Below, one piece after another: positions 31,873 to 42,470 of a stretch of 64,000 nt of DNA. The DNA lies in assembly GCA_020796225.1 (NCBI GenBank), contig CM036758.1, forward strand, positions 25,686,397 through 25,750,396, in the 5' to 3' direction. Numbering within the stretch: position 1 is the first letter of the stretch; each line of letters begins with the position of its first letter. The notes under the pieces are model-generated. The model saw only the letters and a list, made by a program, of their open reading frames with translations. It was not told where the DNA came from and made no database searches. Source of the DNA: Arion vulgaris. Its lineage: Eukaryota > Mollusca > Gastropoda > Stylommatophora > Arionidae. Both the position numbers and the translations under genes were made by a program.

Positions 31873-32110
31873 TATGGTGCGTCTGTGGCTTAGGGGATAG
31901 TAACTCGGTCTATTAACCCCGACGTTATGAGTTCGAACCACGCTGCGGACAATTTCGTTGCAAATTGTTTCGTGTTGATTTTTACAAAAGGACGATGGCA
32001 CCACCCGTTCAGAAAGCAATGGCAAACTACTGAGCGTAATAATGCCTAGAAAAATCACAAACAACGTTAAAAGCTGGGATTGATTCGCAAAGTCCTGTAA
32101 AGGATATGCA
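31873..32110 (+). mobile_element. tRNA-derived SINE, family S3, best complete copy
   Basis: Head GGTGCGTCTGTGGCTTAGGG, B-box-like GAGTTCGAACCACGC, body AGAAAGCAATGGCAAACTAC, then TTGATTCGCAAAGTCCTGTA and an AATTAA end. The region between head and B box matches the copy at 14568-14752. Confidence 0.82.
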
Positions 32111-32262
32111 ATTAACTAACTTCTGAACGGTGACGTCTATTTAAACTGTTCTGTTAATTGGGACCGACATTTTCTTCCAAACTGCCCACCGCGGGGTTTG
32201 AACAGGTACATTTTGGTTGTGATCGAGCTTTACTACACGCTTAAGGCACTGACGTCCAGATT
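32111..32262 (-). mobile_element. SINE S3, diverged inverted copy
   Basis: CTTCTGAACGGTGACGTCTA and CAAACTGCCCACCGCGG are the complement of the S3 body and B-box flank. With the two preceding pieces it makes an alternating cluster of three. Confidence 0.65.
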
Positions 32263-32387
32263 CCTTCTCCATTATAAATGCTAAATTGTGAAAATACACA
32301 TAAAATCTGATGTAAATATTAATTGATTGTTACAATCATACATTTCTATTGTAAATAGATAGAGAAGATCATTAATGTTTTTGAATG

Positions 32388-32742
32388 CAAATGCTACAGA
32401 AGAATACTTAGAATATCATGGACAGAAAAAAGAAGAAATGCTTCTGTTCTACAATATCTTGATATTAAAGAGAGTTGGCTATTGAAGAACATAAAATGAA
32501 GGAAAATTAAATATTTCGAACACATCAAACGACATGAGTGCATAGAAAAGATATTTTTGGACTGAATGATGCCTGAAATAAGAATGAGAGGAATACCAAG
32601 AAGACGATGCGTGCAAGATGTCATTGATGATCTGCGAATGACTGCTGCTAACGTCGGTTAACTTGCACAGAACAGCTAGTTTTTCAGGACTACAGTCATG
32701 GAAGTCAAGTTCCGGAAGGTACACGCTACTTGATGATGATGC
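32388..32742 (+). mobile_element. RTE-like LINE ORF2 C-terminal fragment
   Basis: It reads CYRRILRISWTEKRRNASVL, a stretch with stops (RKIKYFEHIKRHECIEKIFL), then RGIPRRRCVQDVIDDLRMTA, and ends in CTACTTGATGATGATG. Same region as 12340, 46590 and 53735 (minus). Confidence 0.8.
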
Positions 32743-32744
32743 AA

Positions 32745-33179
32745 TAGAAAGTAATACAAGTAAAACAAGATAGTGATGTTTTCTTTGTTATTTAAACTTA
32801 TGATAAAGGTGTGATTCTTGTTGTATGTGCAATACCAGGGTGAGTATTTTTTTATTTCTTTAACACAACTTTCAACGTTACGGATTGATACTGTCAATGA
32901 TTGACGTGCGCGAAATCGTTTCTCTTGTTAACAGGTCTACTATTTCATGATCTCCGTCTGTGCGTGGAAGTTGTAGAAGACTCATTTAGTGATCTGGTTG
33001 AGTTGAACATGTGTCTGGTACCATCTAAAAGGATTTTTTGGTCACTACTTGGTTATTCATGTCTTGCTGTCTGGTTTTATGTTTCATAGATATTACATTT
33101 CATAGACAAGTGCACTATGTCTGTGAGGTTTTGATGTCTGCAGTAATATATGTAGTCTTGAGATGATATATTAGTACAA
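32745..33179. other. Unassigned sequence with a small unrecognised ORF
   Basis: The 62-codon plus-strand ORF at 32901 (with LFHDLRLCVEVVEDSFSDLV) has no recognised domain. Confidence 0.3.
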
Positions 33180-33960
33180 TGTATATGTGTGTGTGTGTGT
33201 GGGTGTAGTAGAAGTGTGTGGGGGAGAGTAGAAGTGCGTGTATGAGAGCAGAAGTATGTGTGTGTGTGTGAACAGAAGTGTGTGCGTGTGTGGGTAGAAG
33301 TGTGCATAGATGTGCGTAAGTAGAAGTATGTGTGTGTAACTAAAATTATGTGTGCGGGTTTATGCTAGCAGAAGTGTTGTTGTAGATGTGTGTGTATAGA
33401 AGTGTGTGTAGGTGGGAGAGTGGCAGTGTGTGTGGGTGTATGTGAGCAGAAGTGTTTCTGTAGATGTGTGTGAGTAGAAGTGTGTGTAGGTGTGAGAGTG
33501 GCAGAAGTGTGTGTACGGTTGTATGCTAGCAGAAGTGTTTTTGTGGATGTGTGTGTGTAGGTGTGAGAGTGGCAGAGGTGTGTGCGGGTGTATGTGAGCA
33601 TAAGTGTTTCTGTGGATCTGTGTGTGTAGAAGTGTGTGTATGTGTGAGAGTGGCAGTAGTATGTGCGGGTTTATGCTAGCAGAAGTGTTTCTGTGGATGT
33701 GTGTGAGTAGAATTGTGTAGATGTACATAACAAGAAATGTGTGGGTATGTGTGTGAAGAAGTAAGCGTACACACGTGAGTAGACGTGTGTGTAGGTGTGC
33801 TTGAGTAAAAGTGTGTGGGGGTGTACGTTAGTAGACGTATTTGCTGGTGTGTGTGATTAGACGTTTGTGGGTATGCATGATTAAGCGTGATTATGGGTTT
33901 GCGTGAGTAGACGAGTGTGTGTGTATGTATGCGCGAGTAGGCGAGTTTGAGAGAGCAATG
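33180..33960. repeat. GT-rich degenerate minisatellite
   Basis: Words AGAAGTGTGTGTAGGTGTGA, GAGTGGCAG and TTTATGCTAGCAGAAGTGTT return in blocks of roughly 60-70 bases, decaying to plain TGTG toward 33960. The minus-strand ORFs rich in H and T (122 and 78 codons) are artefacts. Confidence 0.9.
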
Positions 33961-33966
33961 CCCACC

Positions 33967-34285
33967 TGCCCAGCGTGTTCGTAGCGCATTGGACTACGGA
34001 TGACAAGTCCTCTGTGAGTGCAGGTTCAACTCCGCGGACTGGCATAAAAGCCACAGGTTCCCCAGATTTACGGTGTTGGTGGCACTGAACCAAAGGGTTA
34101 CGATGCCCATGACACCGAGCCGAAGAGCTTTCAGCTCAAGTGCTTCTGGATCGAAAAAAAAATAAAAGAGAGAGCCACACTCTCGGCAGATGGCGAGTAA
34201 TGTCCACTGACAGGGACGGAGCCATATGGAGAACACGATGCTATGAATTCAGTCTTTGGCCCTTAGATACTGTTTTAGACATGTT
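33967..34285 (+). mobile_element. tRNA-derived SINE, family S5
   Basis: Head AGCGTGTTCGTAGCGCATTG and B-box-like GCAGGTTCAACTCCGC, then the body with CACAGGTTCCCCAGATTTAC, CAAGTGCTTCTGGATCG, an A-run, and the shared 3' body (GACGGAGCCATATGGAGAAC, CTTTGGCCCTTAGATACTG). An inverted copy lies at 53270-53525. Confidence 0.8.
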
Positions 34286-34504
34286 TGTGGATGTACGCGA
34301 GTAGACGTGTTTATATATATGTGTGTGTGTGAGTGGAAGTTTGTGCTGGTGTAAGTCAATATAATGTTAATGTTCCTGAGAATGCGTGCGTGATGAGTTT
34401 GTAAGTATATGTGTGTGTGTAAGTGTGTACGAGAGATATTATGCGAGTCAATATGAGTGTAAGTGTGTACGCAGTATGAATGTGAGCATGTACGCGTCAA
34501 TGTG

Positions 34505-34665
34505 GGTTTCTTCTTCTTCTTCTTCTTCTTCTTGGCGTTCGTCCTTTGCGATCAATTTGATCATTCTTATTATGATGTATAATTGATCTTTGCCAAAGAA
34601 TGACTGTAAGTTTTACCCGGTTTTAGGCCCCTACTTAATAATTACTACAGTAATACTTGTGTGTG
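34505..34665 (-). mobile_element. SINE, superfamily S1, 5'-truncated
   Basis: It begins on the plus strand with about ten TTC triplets, then GGCGTTCGTCCTTTGCGATC and TAATTGATCTTTGCCA, stopping near TTAGGCCCCTAC. Confidence 0.72.
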
Positions 34666-34796
34666 ATACCATACACGTCCAGGTCAGGGCTTCCGAAGTT
34701 TAGGCTAAATGTGAGTTTAAGAATATTTGCTTCAGTTCATGTGTGATCATGTGTGACCAGCGCAAGTGTTAATAAAAACTGTATACGAGTTTTAAT

Positions 34797-34905
34797 GTGT
34801 ACGTGTCTGTGTTTACAAGTGTGCGTGTATATCGTTATACAGGTGTGCGTGTATATCTTTATACAGGTGTGCGTGTACATATCTATACAGGTGTGCGTAC
34901 AAGTA
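34797..34905. repeat. Tandem array, 24-bp unit, about 4 copies
   Basis: TATACAGGTGTGCGTGTATA recurs every 24 bases. Confidence 0.9.
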
Positions 34906-35109
34906 TTGATGTGATGATTTATTACCTGTTCAACCATCAATTTTTAATGATTGTATTATGTGTGCATGACGATTTTTGAAAATTATCCTTTGAACACAAA
35001 TGATTTACAAGAAAATTACAATATTAAGTGAAGATATGAACAAATAAATCAATAATACTCAATTTAAAAATGAAAGGCTGTGTTTATTACAAAAGTATAT
35101 TCTTAGAAT

Positions 35110-35378
35110 ACCGCAGTTTGTCCGTGAGTTGCCGGGATCCACAAGGTAAGCAAAGAATAGTACCACTGCAGCGTACAAGGCATGTCATAAGAGGCGTCTG
35201 ATGTAGAAACCTAGGAAAACTACCCTAGCAAATAAAAAACGTCGCAGAAATCGGATGTGTTGGCCTACTTGTAGGCGCTTAACTGGCACAACGTACAATC
35301 GCTCTTAGGCTCAGATCACATACCAATCAGAAAGAGTGGTTAACAAGTGGTCGATATGAAGCGTTGGAAGAAGAAAAA
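35110..35378 (+). mobile_element. SINE, superfamily S1 (subfamily a)
   Basis: Head GTCCGTGAGTTGCCGGGATC, core CATGTCATAAGAGGCGTCTG, end GAAGCGTTGGAAGAAGAAAA. The head is intermediate between subfamilies a and b. Confidence 0.78.
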
Positions 35379-35454
35379 TACCCACAATGTAAAGTATTTC
35401 TTCATAAGATTAAATTCTGCATCAATTGGAGATGATAAAATGGAATAGTATATA

Positions 35455-36440
35455 TATATATATATATGTTATCAGAATACTAAGAGCATGCGTATTCACA
35501 GTTGCAACGTGTGGATGTGAAGCACGGACATTTAGCAAGACAGTGGAAAAACATATATATGCTTTTGAAGATAATTGTTACAGAAGTGTTCTCTGTTTAT
35601 CATGGACAGAGATAATTGTTACAGAAGTGTTCTCTGTTTATCATGGACAGAGATGATTGTTACAGAAGTGTTCTCTGTTTATCATGGACAGAGATAATTG
35701 TTACAGAAGTGTTCTCTGTTTATCATGGACAGAGATGATTGTTACAGAAGTGTTCTCTGTTTATCATGGACAGAGATAATTGTTACAGAAGTGTTCTCTG
35801 TTTATCATGGACAGAGATGATTGTTACAGAAGTGTTCTCTGTTTATCATGGACAGAGATAACTGTTACAGAAGTGTTCTCTGTTTATCATGGACAGAGAT
35901 GATTGTTACAGAAGTGTTCTCTGTTTATCATGGACAGAGATAATTGTTACAGAAGTGTTCTCTGTTTATCATGGACAAAGATAATTGTTACAGAAGTGTT
36001 CTCTGTTTATCATAGACAGAGATGATTGTTACAGAAGTGTTCTCTGTTTATCATGGACAGAGATGATTGTTACAGAAGTGTTCTCTGTTTATCATGGACA
36101 GAGATAATTGTTACAGAAGTGTTCTCTGTTTATCATGGACAGAGACGAGAACAAAGAGATCTATCTAGAAAGAACTCAAAATCAGATAAACTGGATGATG
36201 TTACAAATAAGAATGAGAAACTTAAAATATTTTGGATAATCACAGAGATACAAAGGGTTGGAGAAAACCATTATGAAAGTAGACATCCAGGCAAATAGAA
36301 GAAGAGAAAGATGACTGAGAAAATAGATTTATGTTGGAACTGATGGTTTAAGCATGATGACTGCAAGGCAGGGGCATCTGACGTATGAAATAGAGAAATT
36401 CCAAAGGAGTCTTAGGGTGGCAAATCTTGTTTAGAACAAG
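35455..36440 (+). mobile_element. LINE R1 3' fragment with an internal minisatellite
   Basis: It reads IRILRACVFTVATCGCEART, then FSKTVEKHIYAFEDNCYRSV, the usual phrase after the RT domain. A 41-bp segment of this coding sequence is repeated to 36145, after which the LINE resumes with DDVTNKNEKLKIFW and ends near a GATGATAATGATA tail. The 5' portion is missing. Confidence 0.8.
35571..36145 (+). repeat. Minisatellite, 41-bp unit, about 14 copies, born inside a LINE ORF
   Basis: AATTGTTACAGAAGTGTTCT and TGTTTATCATGGACAGAGAT recur every 41 bases (35571, 35612 and onward), with sites alternating GATAATTG and GATGATTG. The unit encodes CYRSVLCLSWTE. Because 41 is not a multiple of three, the frame rotates from copy to copy. 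Confidence 0.95.
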
Positions 36441-36479
36441 ATATTTGATGATAATGATATATGTATATATATCTCCATC

Positions 36480-36785
36480 AGAAAAAGTTAAACAGAGAGA
36501 GAGAGAGAGAGGCAATAACATACACGCAGAAGAGGTTCGAAGGCAGATATTAATGATATGAAAAAGTTAAAGAGAGAGAGAGAGGCAATAAAGTACCTGC
36601 AGAAGAGGTTTGAAGGCAGATATTAATGATATGAGAAAGTTAAAGAGAGAGAGAGGCAATAACATACATACAGAAGAGGTTCGAAGGCAGATATTAATGA
36701 TATGAGAAAGTTAAAGAGAGAGAGAGAGGCAATAAAGTACCCGCAGAAGAGGTTCGAAGGCAGATATTAATGACATGAGAAAAAT
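36480..36785. repeat. Tandem array, about 70-bp units with GA runs, 4 copies
   Basis: GCAGAAGAGGTTCGAAGGCA and GATATTAATGATATGA recur with GAGAGA runs of varying length. Confidence 0.92.
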
Positions 36786-36799
36786 TTGAAAAGAAAATA

Positions 36800-37970
36800 C
36801 AAGAAATAGCTAAAGAAATAAATACTTTGAATGCGTTGGTTGAGAACATATATCACAACCTGAGTTGAAAAAGCATAAGTGCGAGAGAGAGAGAGAGAGA
36901 GATGGAGAGAGAGAGAGAAACAGAGAGTATATACAGATAATGAGAGCAAGGAAATAGAAATGTTACATGTGACAATAACATATAGTCAAAATAACATATT
37001 GACAGCGATATCATAAGTTGAAAAACACATACTATTATGTCCAGATATCATCTTAACAATTTCTTTCCAATTATAAACTGAAAGAAAAGTTCATCACGTT
37101 GAAATAAAAAGTTGGTGTTGCTAATTTAGAGCGTGAAAAAATAAAAAACACACCAACAATATTTGAAACGTTCGATAAAAGCATGGTTCACATTTTTAAC
37201 AAAACATTTTTGTTGGATTTCAGAAAAATGTGATTAATATTTCTAATATTTTTCTTCGAAAATTGAAATATCACGGCCTTTTCACCACATTTACTATCGC
37301 ATTGAAACACGCGATATGGTGGAATTAATTTGGTTAATTTTTCTCTCCGCACATGCTTGCTCAAATTAATCTAAAGTTTTTATGTGTGTTTTAAAAAAAA
37401 AACGATATTTGATTAATGAAATACAATCTTGTGAATAATTGGGTATACTTCTCTCCAGAAGTTAAACGAATGTGAAAGAATAAATTAAGAACCAGTAGTG
37501 ATCAGTATGTGTTACTTTAAATTTAGAGTTAACTTGACAATGTGCCAAATTTAGACGCAGTATGTGGCAGTTGTTCAATCTAAACAAACATACGTGCGCA
37601 CACTGCGCCATTTGGTAGTTAATGTGTTGATGAAATACGAATTTAACAAAACAAGCCTTTAAAAAAAGTACGAAGTTATTAAAACAAGTATGTAATTAAA
37701 CAAACGTTACCAAAATAAAACAAAACAGAAGCATTCAATAAAAAATATGCTTTTAATTTCAAAATACCATGACGGTAATACAATATGTCTGCAATGAAAT
37801 ACATTTGTTTTTTGCACATTTGGGATTAATCTAAAGCTGACTTTTCAGAAAGTACTATGATATAAAGTAAACAACCCACTTTCGTTACTGCTTGTAATAC
37901 CGCTTATGATTTTGTTTATGCCCAACAGAAAAAACAGTCCATCTACAGGAATTGAAACGGGCTGAGCCGC
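36800..37970. other. Unassigned AT-rich sequence
   Basis: Apart from GA runs near 36880-36925, nothing is recognised in over 1 kb. It is the longest stretch here without identifiable repeats and could be old unique DNA. Confidence 0.35.
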
Positions 37971-37974
37971 GCAT

Positions 37975-38195
37975 ATTCCATTCAGCCAGACGATGCACGA
38001 TATCAGCCATCCAAACAGTGAGCCAGACGATCCACGATATCAGCCATCCAAACAGTGAGCCAGACGATCCACGATATCAGCGATCCAAACAGTGAGCCAA
38101 ACAGTGAGCCAGACGATCCACGATATCAGCCATCCAAACAGTGAGCCAAACAGTGAGCAAGACGATCCACGATATCAGCCATGCAAACAGTGAGC
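37975..38195. repeat. Tandem array, about 37-bp units, 5-6 copies
   Basis: GCCAGACGATCCACGATATC and AGCCATCCAAACAGTGA recur. A smaller 13-bp step (AAACAGTGAGCCA) is duplicated twice. Confidence 0.92.
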
Positions 38196-38365
38196 TTGTG
38201 GGTGTACAGTAATTATGCAAGTATAAAGAAACAAAATTCTAATTGTCTTAGAATATCGTCTGTTGTACATATTTATATTATTTCAAGTACGGTTATTTCT
38301 AACGTACGTTCGAACCGCTATGTGGACAATGGTCAGGTAATCTCATTTAGTAACAATGAACCAGG

Positions 38366-38605
38366 GTGTGAGTCTCTGTGACTAAATGGTTGTCGTGCCT
38401 TGCGTTCCGACGTAGTGGGTTTAAATCCGTACCACGTCGTTCTGTTTCAGATTGTATTTTGTTCAGAGACTAGATTGTTGCTTATGCAACGGATTTTGTG
38501 TGATAACCTCGGCAGCTGGCGTGCCATCTATACGGAGAGGGACTGAAGTATATATGAAAACCCGGTGCAATAAAGTTAATCCTTCGTATTTAGACTCTTT
38601 ATGTA
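38366..38605 (+). mobile_element. tRNA-like SINE, family S4 with the shared 3' body
   Basis: Head GAGTCTCTGTGACTAAATGG and B-box-like GTGGGTTTAAATCCGT. The body has CCTCGGCAGCTGGCGTGCCA and later AAAGTTAATCCTTCGTATTT, a diverged form of the 3' body of S5 and S6. Heads of the same family are at 16185 and 41372 (minus). Confidence 0.7.
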
Positions 38606-38807
38606 AATAGCGACCAGATTTAAAGAAAGCTCCAGAGATTTTGCAGACCATAGGGTATGAAGTACTTGTCATATCTCATTTGTAAGTTCTAGTATACAGG
38701 AGGTAGGAGGGTCATTTCCGTTCCAGACGAGTGGACTGTAAAGTGCAGCAAATAAATCAATCACCATTTTGTGTCTGAAATCTGTTTTTGTTTGTTATGT
38801 AAGGTAT

Positions 38808-39160
38808 TAAAGGCTCTTTAAGCTGAGACACGCCCATTCAACCTAAGGAGGAGTCTTTTATTGGTTATATTAAAGCGTGGTGGTGCGTCTGGTGGAAGAG
38901 ATTAGAGCCCGATTTCATGCGGGAGACCCGGGTTCAATCCATGCTAAGGCTTATAGAGATTTTCAGTCGAGGGCATAAAGAAAAATCCTAACCTGAACAC
39001 TTTCACGGCGACTGCACTAGCTACATAGCCACAGGCTCATATCCCTTCTGTCCTACACCGCCCAAAAAGCTGTATTCCAGTTAGTAACTATAGTTTTTCT
39101 AAGCAGAGCACGTGCAGGCTAACAAACATGAACAATAAGAATGAACTCCTTTCGGAAAAA
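38808..39160 (+). repeat. Dispersed repeat D, copy 1, split by a SINE
   Basis: CTCTTTAAGCTGAGACACGC (38816) and GCAGGCTAACAAACATGAAC (39115) correspond to blocks at 42697 and 42750. Between them lies an inserted tRNA-like SINE (38877-39075). Confidence 0.6.
38877..39075 (+). mobile_element. tRNA-like SINE inserted in repeat D
   Basis: GTGCGTCTGGTGGAAGAGAT (A-box-like) and GACCCGGGTTCAATCCATG (strong B box) are followed by a body of about 140 bp. The 3' limit is uncertain. Confidence 0.6.
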
Positions 39161-39174
39161 AAAATATTTAGTGC

Positions 39175-39375
39175 CTGAAATGAACATGAAACGATCTACA
39201 TATTGAACTAATCCTTCACACAGTGAAATGTACATCAAACGATCGACTTATTGAGATAATCCTTCACACAGTGAAATGTACATCAAACGATCTACATATT
39301 GAACTAATCCTTCACACAGTGAAATGAACATCAAACGATCGACTTATTGAGCTAATCCTTCACACAGTGCTCAGA
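39175..39375. repeat. Tandem array, about 48-bp units, 4 copies
   Basis: AATCCTTCACACAGTGAAAT and ACATCAAACGATC recur, alternating CTACATATTGA and GACTTATTGA variants. Confidence 0.92.
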
Positions 39376-39654
39376 TTATTTTTGAATTATGATCATAAAA
39401 ACTGAGCTAATCGATGACAAGATGAGAGAACGTACTGGAGTACGCAAGCTAGTTTACAACAAAGTTCAGTGGTCTTAGACGAACTAATGAGAGATTTACG
39501 TCGTAATGAAATGCATGATTGGATACGAAGCTCACGTAAGCAGTAGGGAACCTATACTTAATAACATAGATTAGATAGTAATATTGGATGGTTTAATGAA
39601 TTTTTTTCTGTTAGAAGTAGACTTTATCTATATATATGGCCCTTTTCATCTTTA

Positions 39655-40005
39655 CAGACGGTCAATAGGCAAGTGTTTTACTGTGACAACTTCTGAGTTT
39701 TCGCTTTTCTCTCTTGTTGTTCAGCTCTACATAAGTCTCTTCTCAAAAGATCTGCGCCCTTCCGTAAATTGGCTTTCCACACAACTCTGTCATCAGCTAG
39801 TCCCTGTGCTGGGATCTATAGAAAAGTTTTTCATTGAGGTTTTGCAGACATCTTTATATCTGAGCAGTGGTCTGCCCTGGTGCCTCTTCCTCCGAAAGTT
39901 CACAGAACAACATTTGTTTTGGTATGCGATAAGTTTCCATTCTTCTCACATGTCCCAACCATCTTAGTCGTCTACTATCTAGACATGTTGAAATCATATG
40001 AGAGC
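39655..40005 (-). mobile_element. LINE ORF2 C-terminal fragment (family R4)
   Basis: The minus strand reads RWLGHVRRMETYRIPKQM, then LFCELSEE, with later parts in shifted frames. This is the classic region downstream of the RT domain in a LINE clade abundant in invertebrates, where G-R-x-x-G-R-P-L-L-R-Y-K-D follows. The plus-strand ORF of 127 codons is a shadow of this remnant. A plus-strand relative is at 41490. Confidence 0.78.
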
Positions 40006-40081
40006 TGTGTTAGACCGTAGGTGACACACTACAAGAAGAATCAGTTTGTTGGTTAGAAGTCATACTGTTCAATAGACATAA

Positions 40082-40349
40082 AGCAATGGCTAAACAGGTA
40101 AAAACAAAGTACTGTAGTTTTACAAAATACACAAACAATAACGATACAGAGCAACGTTTCCACCAAAAATCCGGTAAAAAGCAAAGGATACATCATAAGT
40201 GAAAGAATCCACTTCTTATTCGTAATGTTGTATAATTATGTAGTATCCTTTGCTTGATAAAGTCCTTTTGGTGGAAACGCTGTGTATATATTATTGTTTT
40301 TGTATTTTTTAAAACTGTAGTACCTTTTTTACGTGTTTCGCCATTGCTA
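40082..40349. mobile_element. Fold-back element: long inverted repeat with a short loop
   Basis: AGCAATGGC at 40082 pairs with GCCATTGCT at 40341-40349, and GTTTCCACCAAAA (40156) with TTTTGGTGGAAAC (40267). Pairing continues inward (GCAAAGGATAC with GTATCCTTTGC). The arms are about 110 bp, with a loop of about 35 bp. ACATA flanks both ends within one base, a possible 5-bp target duplication. It could be a MITE or an inverted duplication of unique sequence. Confidence 0.75.
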
Positions 40350-40372
40350 CATAGTTTTACTGCAGTCTTTCC

Positions 40373-40395
40373 TTATATCGATAATGTCGATATAA
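40373..40395. repeat. Perfect 9-bp hairpin
   Basis: TTATATCGA, a 5-base loop, then TCGATATAA. Short and AT-rich; significance unknown. Confidence 0.7.
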
Positions 40396-40484
40396 AACAT
40401 GGTTGCTTCCTACACATTATCCTGCTGTCTAAACTTGGCATCATCCAGTTAATAAGATGATGTATCGCCGTGGACCATCTGCTG

Positions 40485-40659
40485 CAGGGCCGTGCGGTAT
40501 ATTTTCTCAGTATGATGCAAGTCTTCGAAATGTCGCCCTTAAATGTTTTTTTCTTTAAAATAAACTTCAATTGTGATTTTGATTTCGCTACTTATGCTGT
40601 TCCCCTTACGGTCCGCCTGATGTGGCCGTCTCTCTGTATAATAACACGGCGCGACCCTG
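40485..40659 (-). mobile_element. hAT-type MITE (family hA), copy 2
   Basis: The 175-bp reverse-orientation relative of 2510-2686, sharing TTTTCTCAGTATGATGCAAG in its interior. The ends are CAGGGCCGTGCGG and a complementary GCGCGACCCTG. Flanks ATCTGCTG (40477-40484) and ACCTGCTG (40660-40667) agree at 7 of 8 bases, as expected for an older hAT target duplication. Confidence 0.85.
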
Positions 40660-40929
40660 ACCTGCTGCAGTTCGTGTTGAAGTTTAGCATGGATATTTGA
40701 CAACTGGAACGCACATTTTACATTAAGCGATACAAAATTACTTAAAGAAAAGAGTTTAAAGTCGTCGATTAGAATCAGTCATCGGGGAGTTGAGGATGGA
40801 TAAGGGAGGGTGTTTTAAGTTTCTCGTGGACCTTCTGTTGGATGAGGATACTAGGATTGATGTTGAATCTATCCAGTGATTTCATCAATTTGTAGAAGAT
40901 TATACATTGTAGAATCAGAACTAGATGAC

Positions 40930-41115
40930 TGACGGGCAGAGTGATACACGAACCATCAATAGGCATATCTTTCAACATCTGTTGATGGAGACTGATGGTC
41001 TATTGATCTGTTGGAGCGTTTCACAAAGTGGACGGTCAGAGTGATACACGAACCATCAATAGGCATATCTTTCAACATCTGTTGATGGAGACTGATGGTC
41101 TATTGATCTGTCTAA
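40930..41115. repeat. Tandem duplication, 100-bp period, 2 copies
   Basis: GTGATACACGAACCATCAAT at 40941 and 41041. At least 75 bases are identical, so the event is recent. Confidence 0.93.
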
Positions 41116-41371
41116 CAGAGTTTCCAAAGTGGACGGTACCACCGTTGGAAACCTATGGTCTAAAGTGATATGACGTCGGTTCAGTAGACAATAACCAATT
41201 CCAATATGGCTCGGTCGCCCTCCCCAGAAATTTCTCGCCCCCCCCTCCCAAGAAATTGCTCGCCCCGTAACGAGAGTAATTCCAAAAAGCAACAACTCCG
41301 TATCTCCAACAATAATCTTAAAAAATGTCCTAAAATATTTTATTTACTTGTGAACCAAATGACAAGGTCAT

Positions 41372-41436
41372 GATTCAAACTCACAACATTCAGAACGTTA
41401 GACAAACTGGTTAACCACTTTGCCACAGAGACTACT
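41372..41436 (-). mobile_element. tRNA-like SINE head, family S4
   Basis: The reverse complement has AGTCTCTGTGGCAAAGTGGT and GTTGTGAGTTTGAATC, A- and B-box-like. The body was not recognised. Confidence 0.55.
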
Positions 41437-41489
41437 AGTAAATGTTATTCACACCCAAATGATCAAATTACGTCCTAGAAGTTGTCGAT

Positions 41490-42060
41490 GAGTATGTTCC
41501 TGGGCTCATCCATGCACATCTATGAAACACTCTCACTGAAGATAGAAGTCAACAGGAGAATTGGAAAGGCAGTCAATACATTTCCAAGAACCAATAAAAG
41601 AGTGAAACAAATAGCAGAGTTCACACCAAAAAAATCGGTACATGAATTTTAGAGTCTGCATGATCCGCTCACTGTTCTATGTGCCAGCCGAATCTGGGGC
41701 TCTATATCGACAGGAAGAAAGCTCCCAACTTTCTAAATGAGATGATTCAGAAGCAGTTTAAGCCTCGGAATGACAAATAAAAAATAAACGTGTATTTGAG
41801 AAATCATATATTTCCACTACGTGTATTCTCTCTAAGCAGAGGCGTATACTGTGACTGGGCCACATATTTGACATGGAAGATGGTTACACTTGTAAGGATC
41901 TCATATCTGGAGAATTGGTCTCGGAGAAGAGACGGACAGGAAGACTACCAAATGAGATATATGTACATATTTTATTTGAAGACTAGACATAATTACAGGC
42001 ACGTGAGAAACAATCTTCATATTCACAGGCACGTGAGAAACAATCTTCATATTCAGATGA
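41490..42060 (+). mobile_element. LINE ORF2 remnant after the RT domain (family R4)
   Basis: It reads LSLKIEVNRRIGKAVNTF and PRTNKRVKQIAEFTPKKSVH in one frame, then RKLPTF and further pieces in shifted frames, up to a diverged GHIFDMEDG-like stretch at 41860. This aligns with the step from the RT thumb into the R-W-L-G-H-V-x-R-M region of R4. A 28-bp duplication (CACAGGCACGTGAGAAACAA) sits at 41995-42055. Heavily decayed. Confidence 0.65.
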
Positions 42061-42470
42061 AGGAGAAAGGTACGGAACTGCTATAGCTTTTCGAACACAG
42101 GCTGATCAGGCAAAACGGGGCAAAGTGGTGCTTTTATACAGTAAATGAATAGGCTAAAAAATAGAGGTTTATTACATTGGGAGGATTGATAAAACGATGG
42201 GATAAGTGCATCAATGTTGGTGGAAATTATGTTGAGAAATAAAGGAACAATGTATGTATAAAAATAAACTGGTTTCAAGTTGTTATCATGTTTAGTTATT
42301 TTTCTACAGCCATTTGTGGCTTACTTATTGACTTCCCTCGTATCATCCAACAAAATAAAATTCTATCTATTCTCTAATCTTGTTTTGCCTTTCAGCATCT
42401 CATCGGAAAAAGGAGACATCTGAAGCGTGCCTCTCTACTCGTTTTGAATTTCTTTCTTTTCTCAGTTTTA
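42060..42470. other. Unassigned AT-rich sequence
   Basis: No recognisable feature. Confidence 0.3.

Noticed and set aside
33360..33728. 122-codon ORF rich in H and T
   Set aside because: Antisense reading of a GT-rich minisatellite.
33967..34040. A functional tRNA gene
   Set aside because: A- and B-box-like parts are present, but acceptor-stem pairing could not be seen and a SINE body follows; the same applies to the heads at 8095, 14568, 31873, 38366, 38877 and 61340.
39584..39967. 127-codon plus-strand ORF
   Set aside because: It is antisense to the LINE R4 remnant containing RWLGHVRRM.
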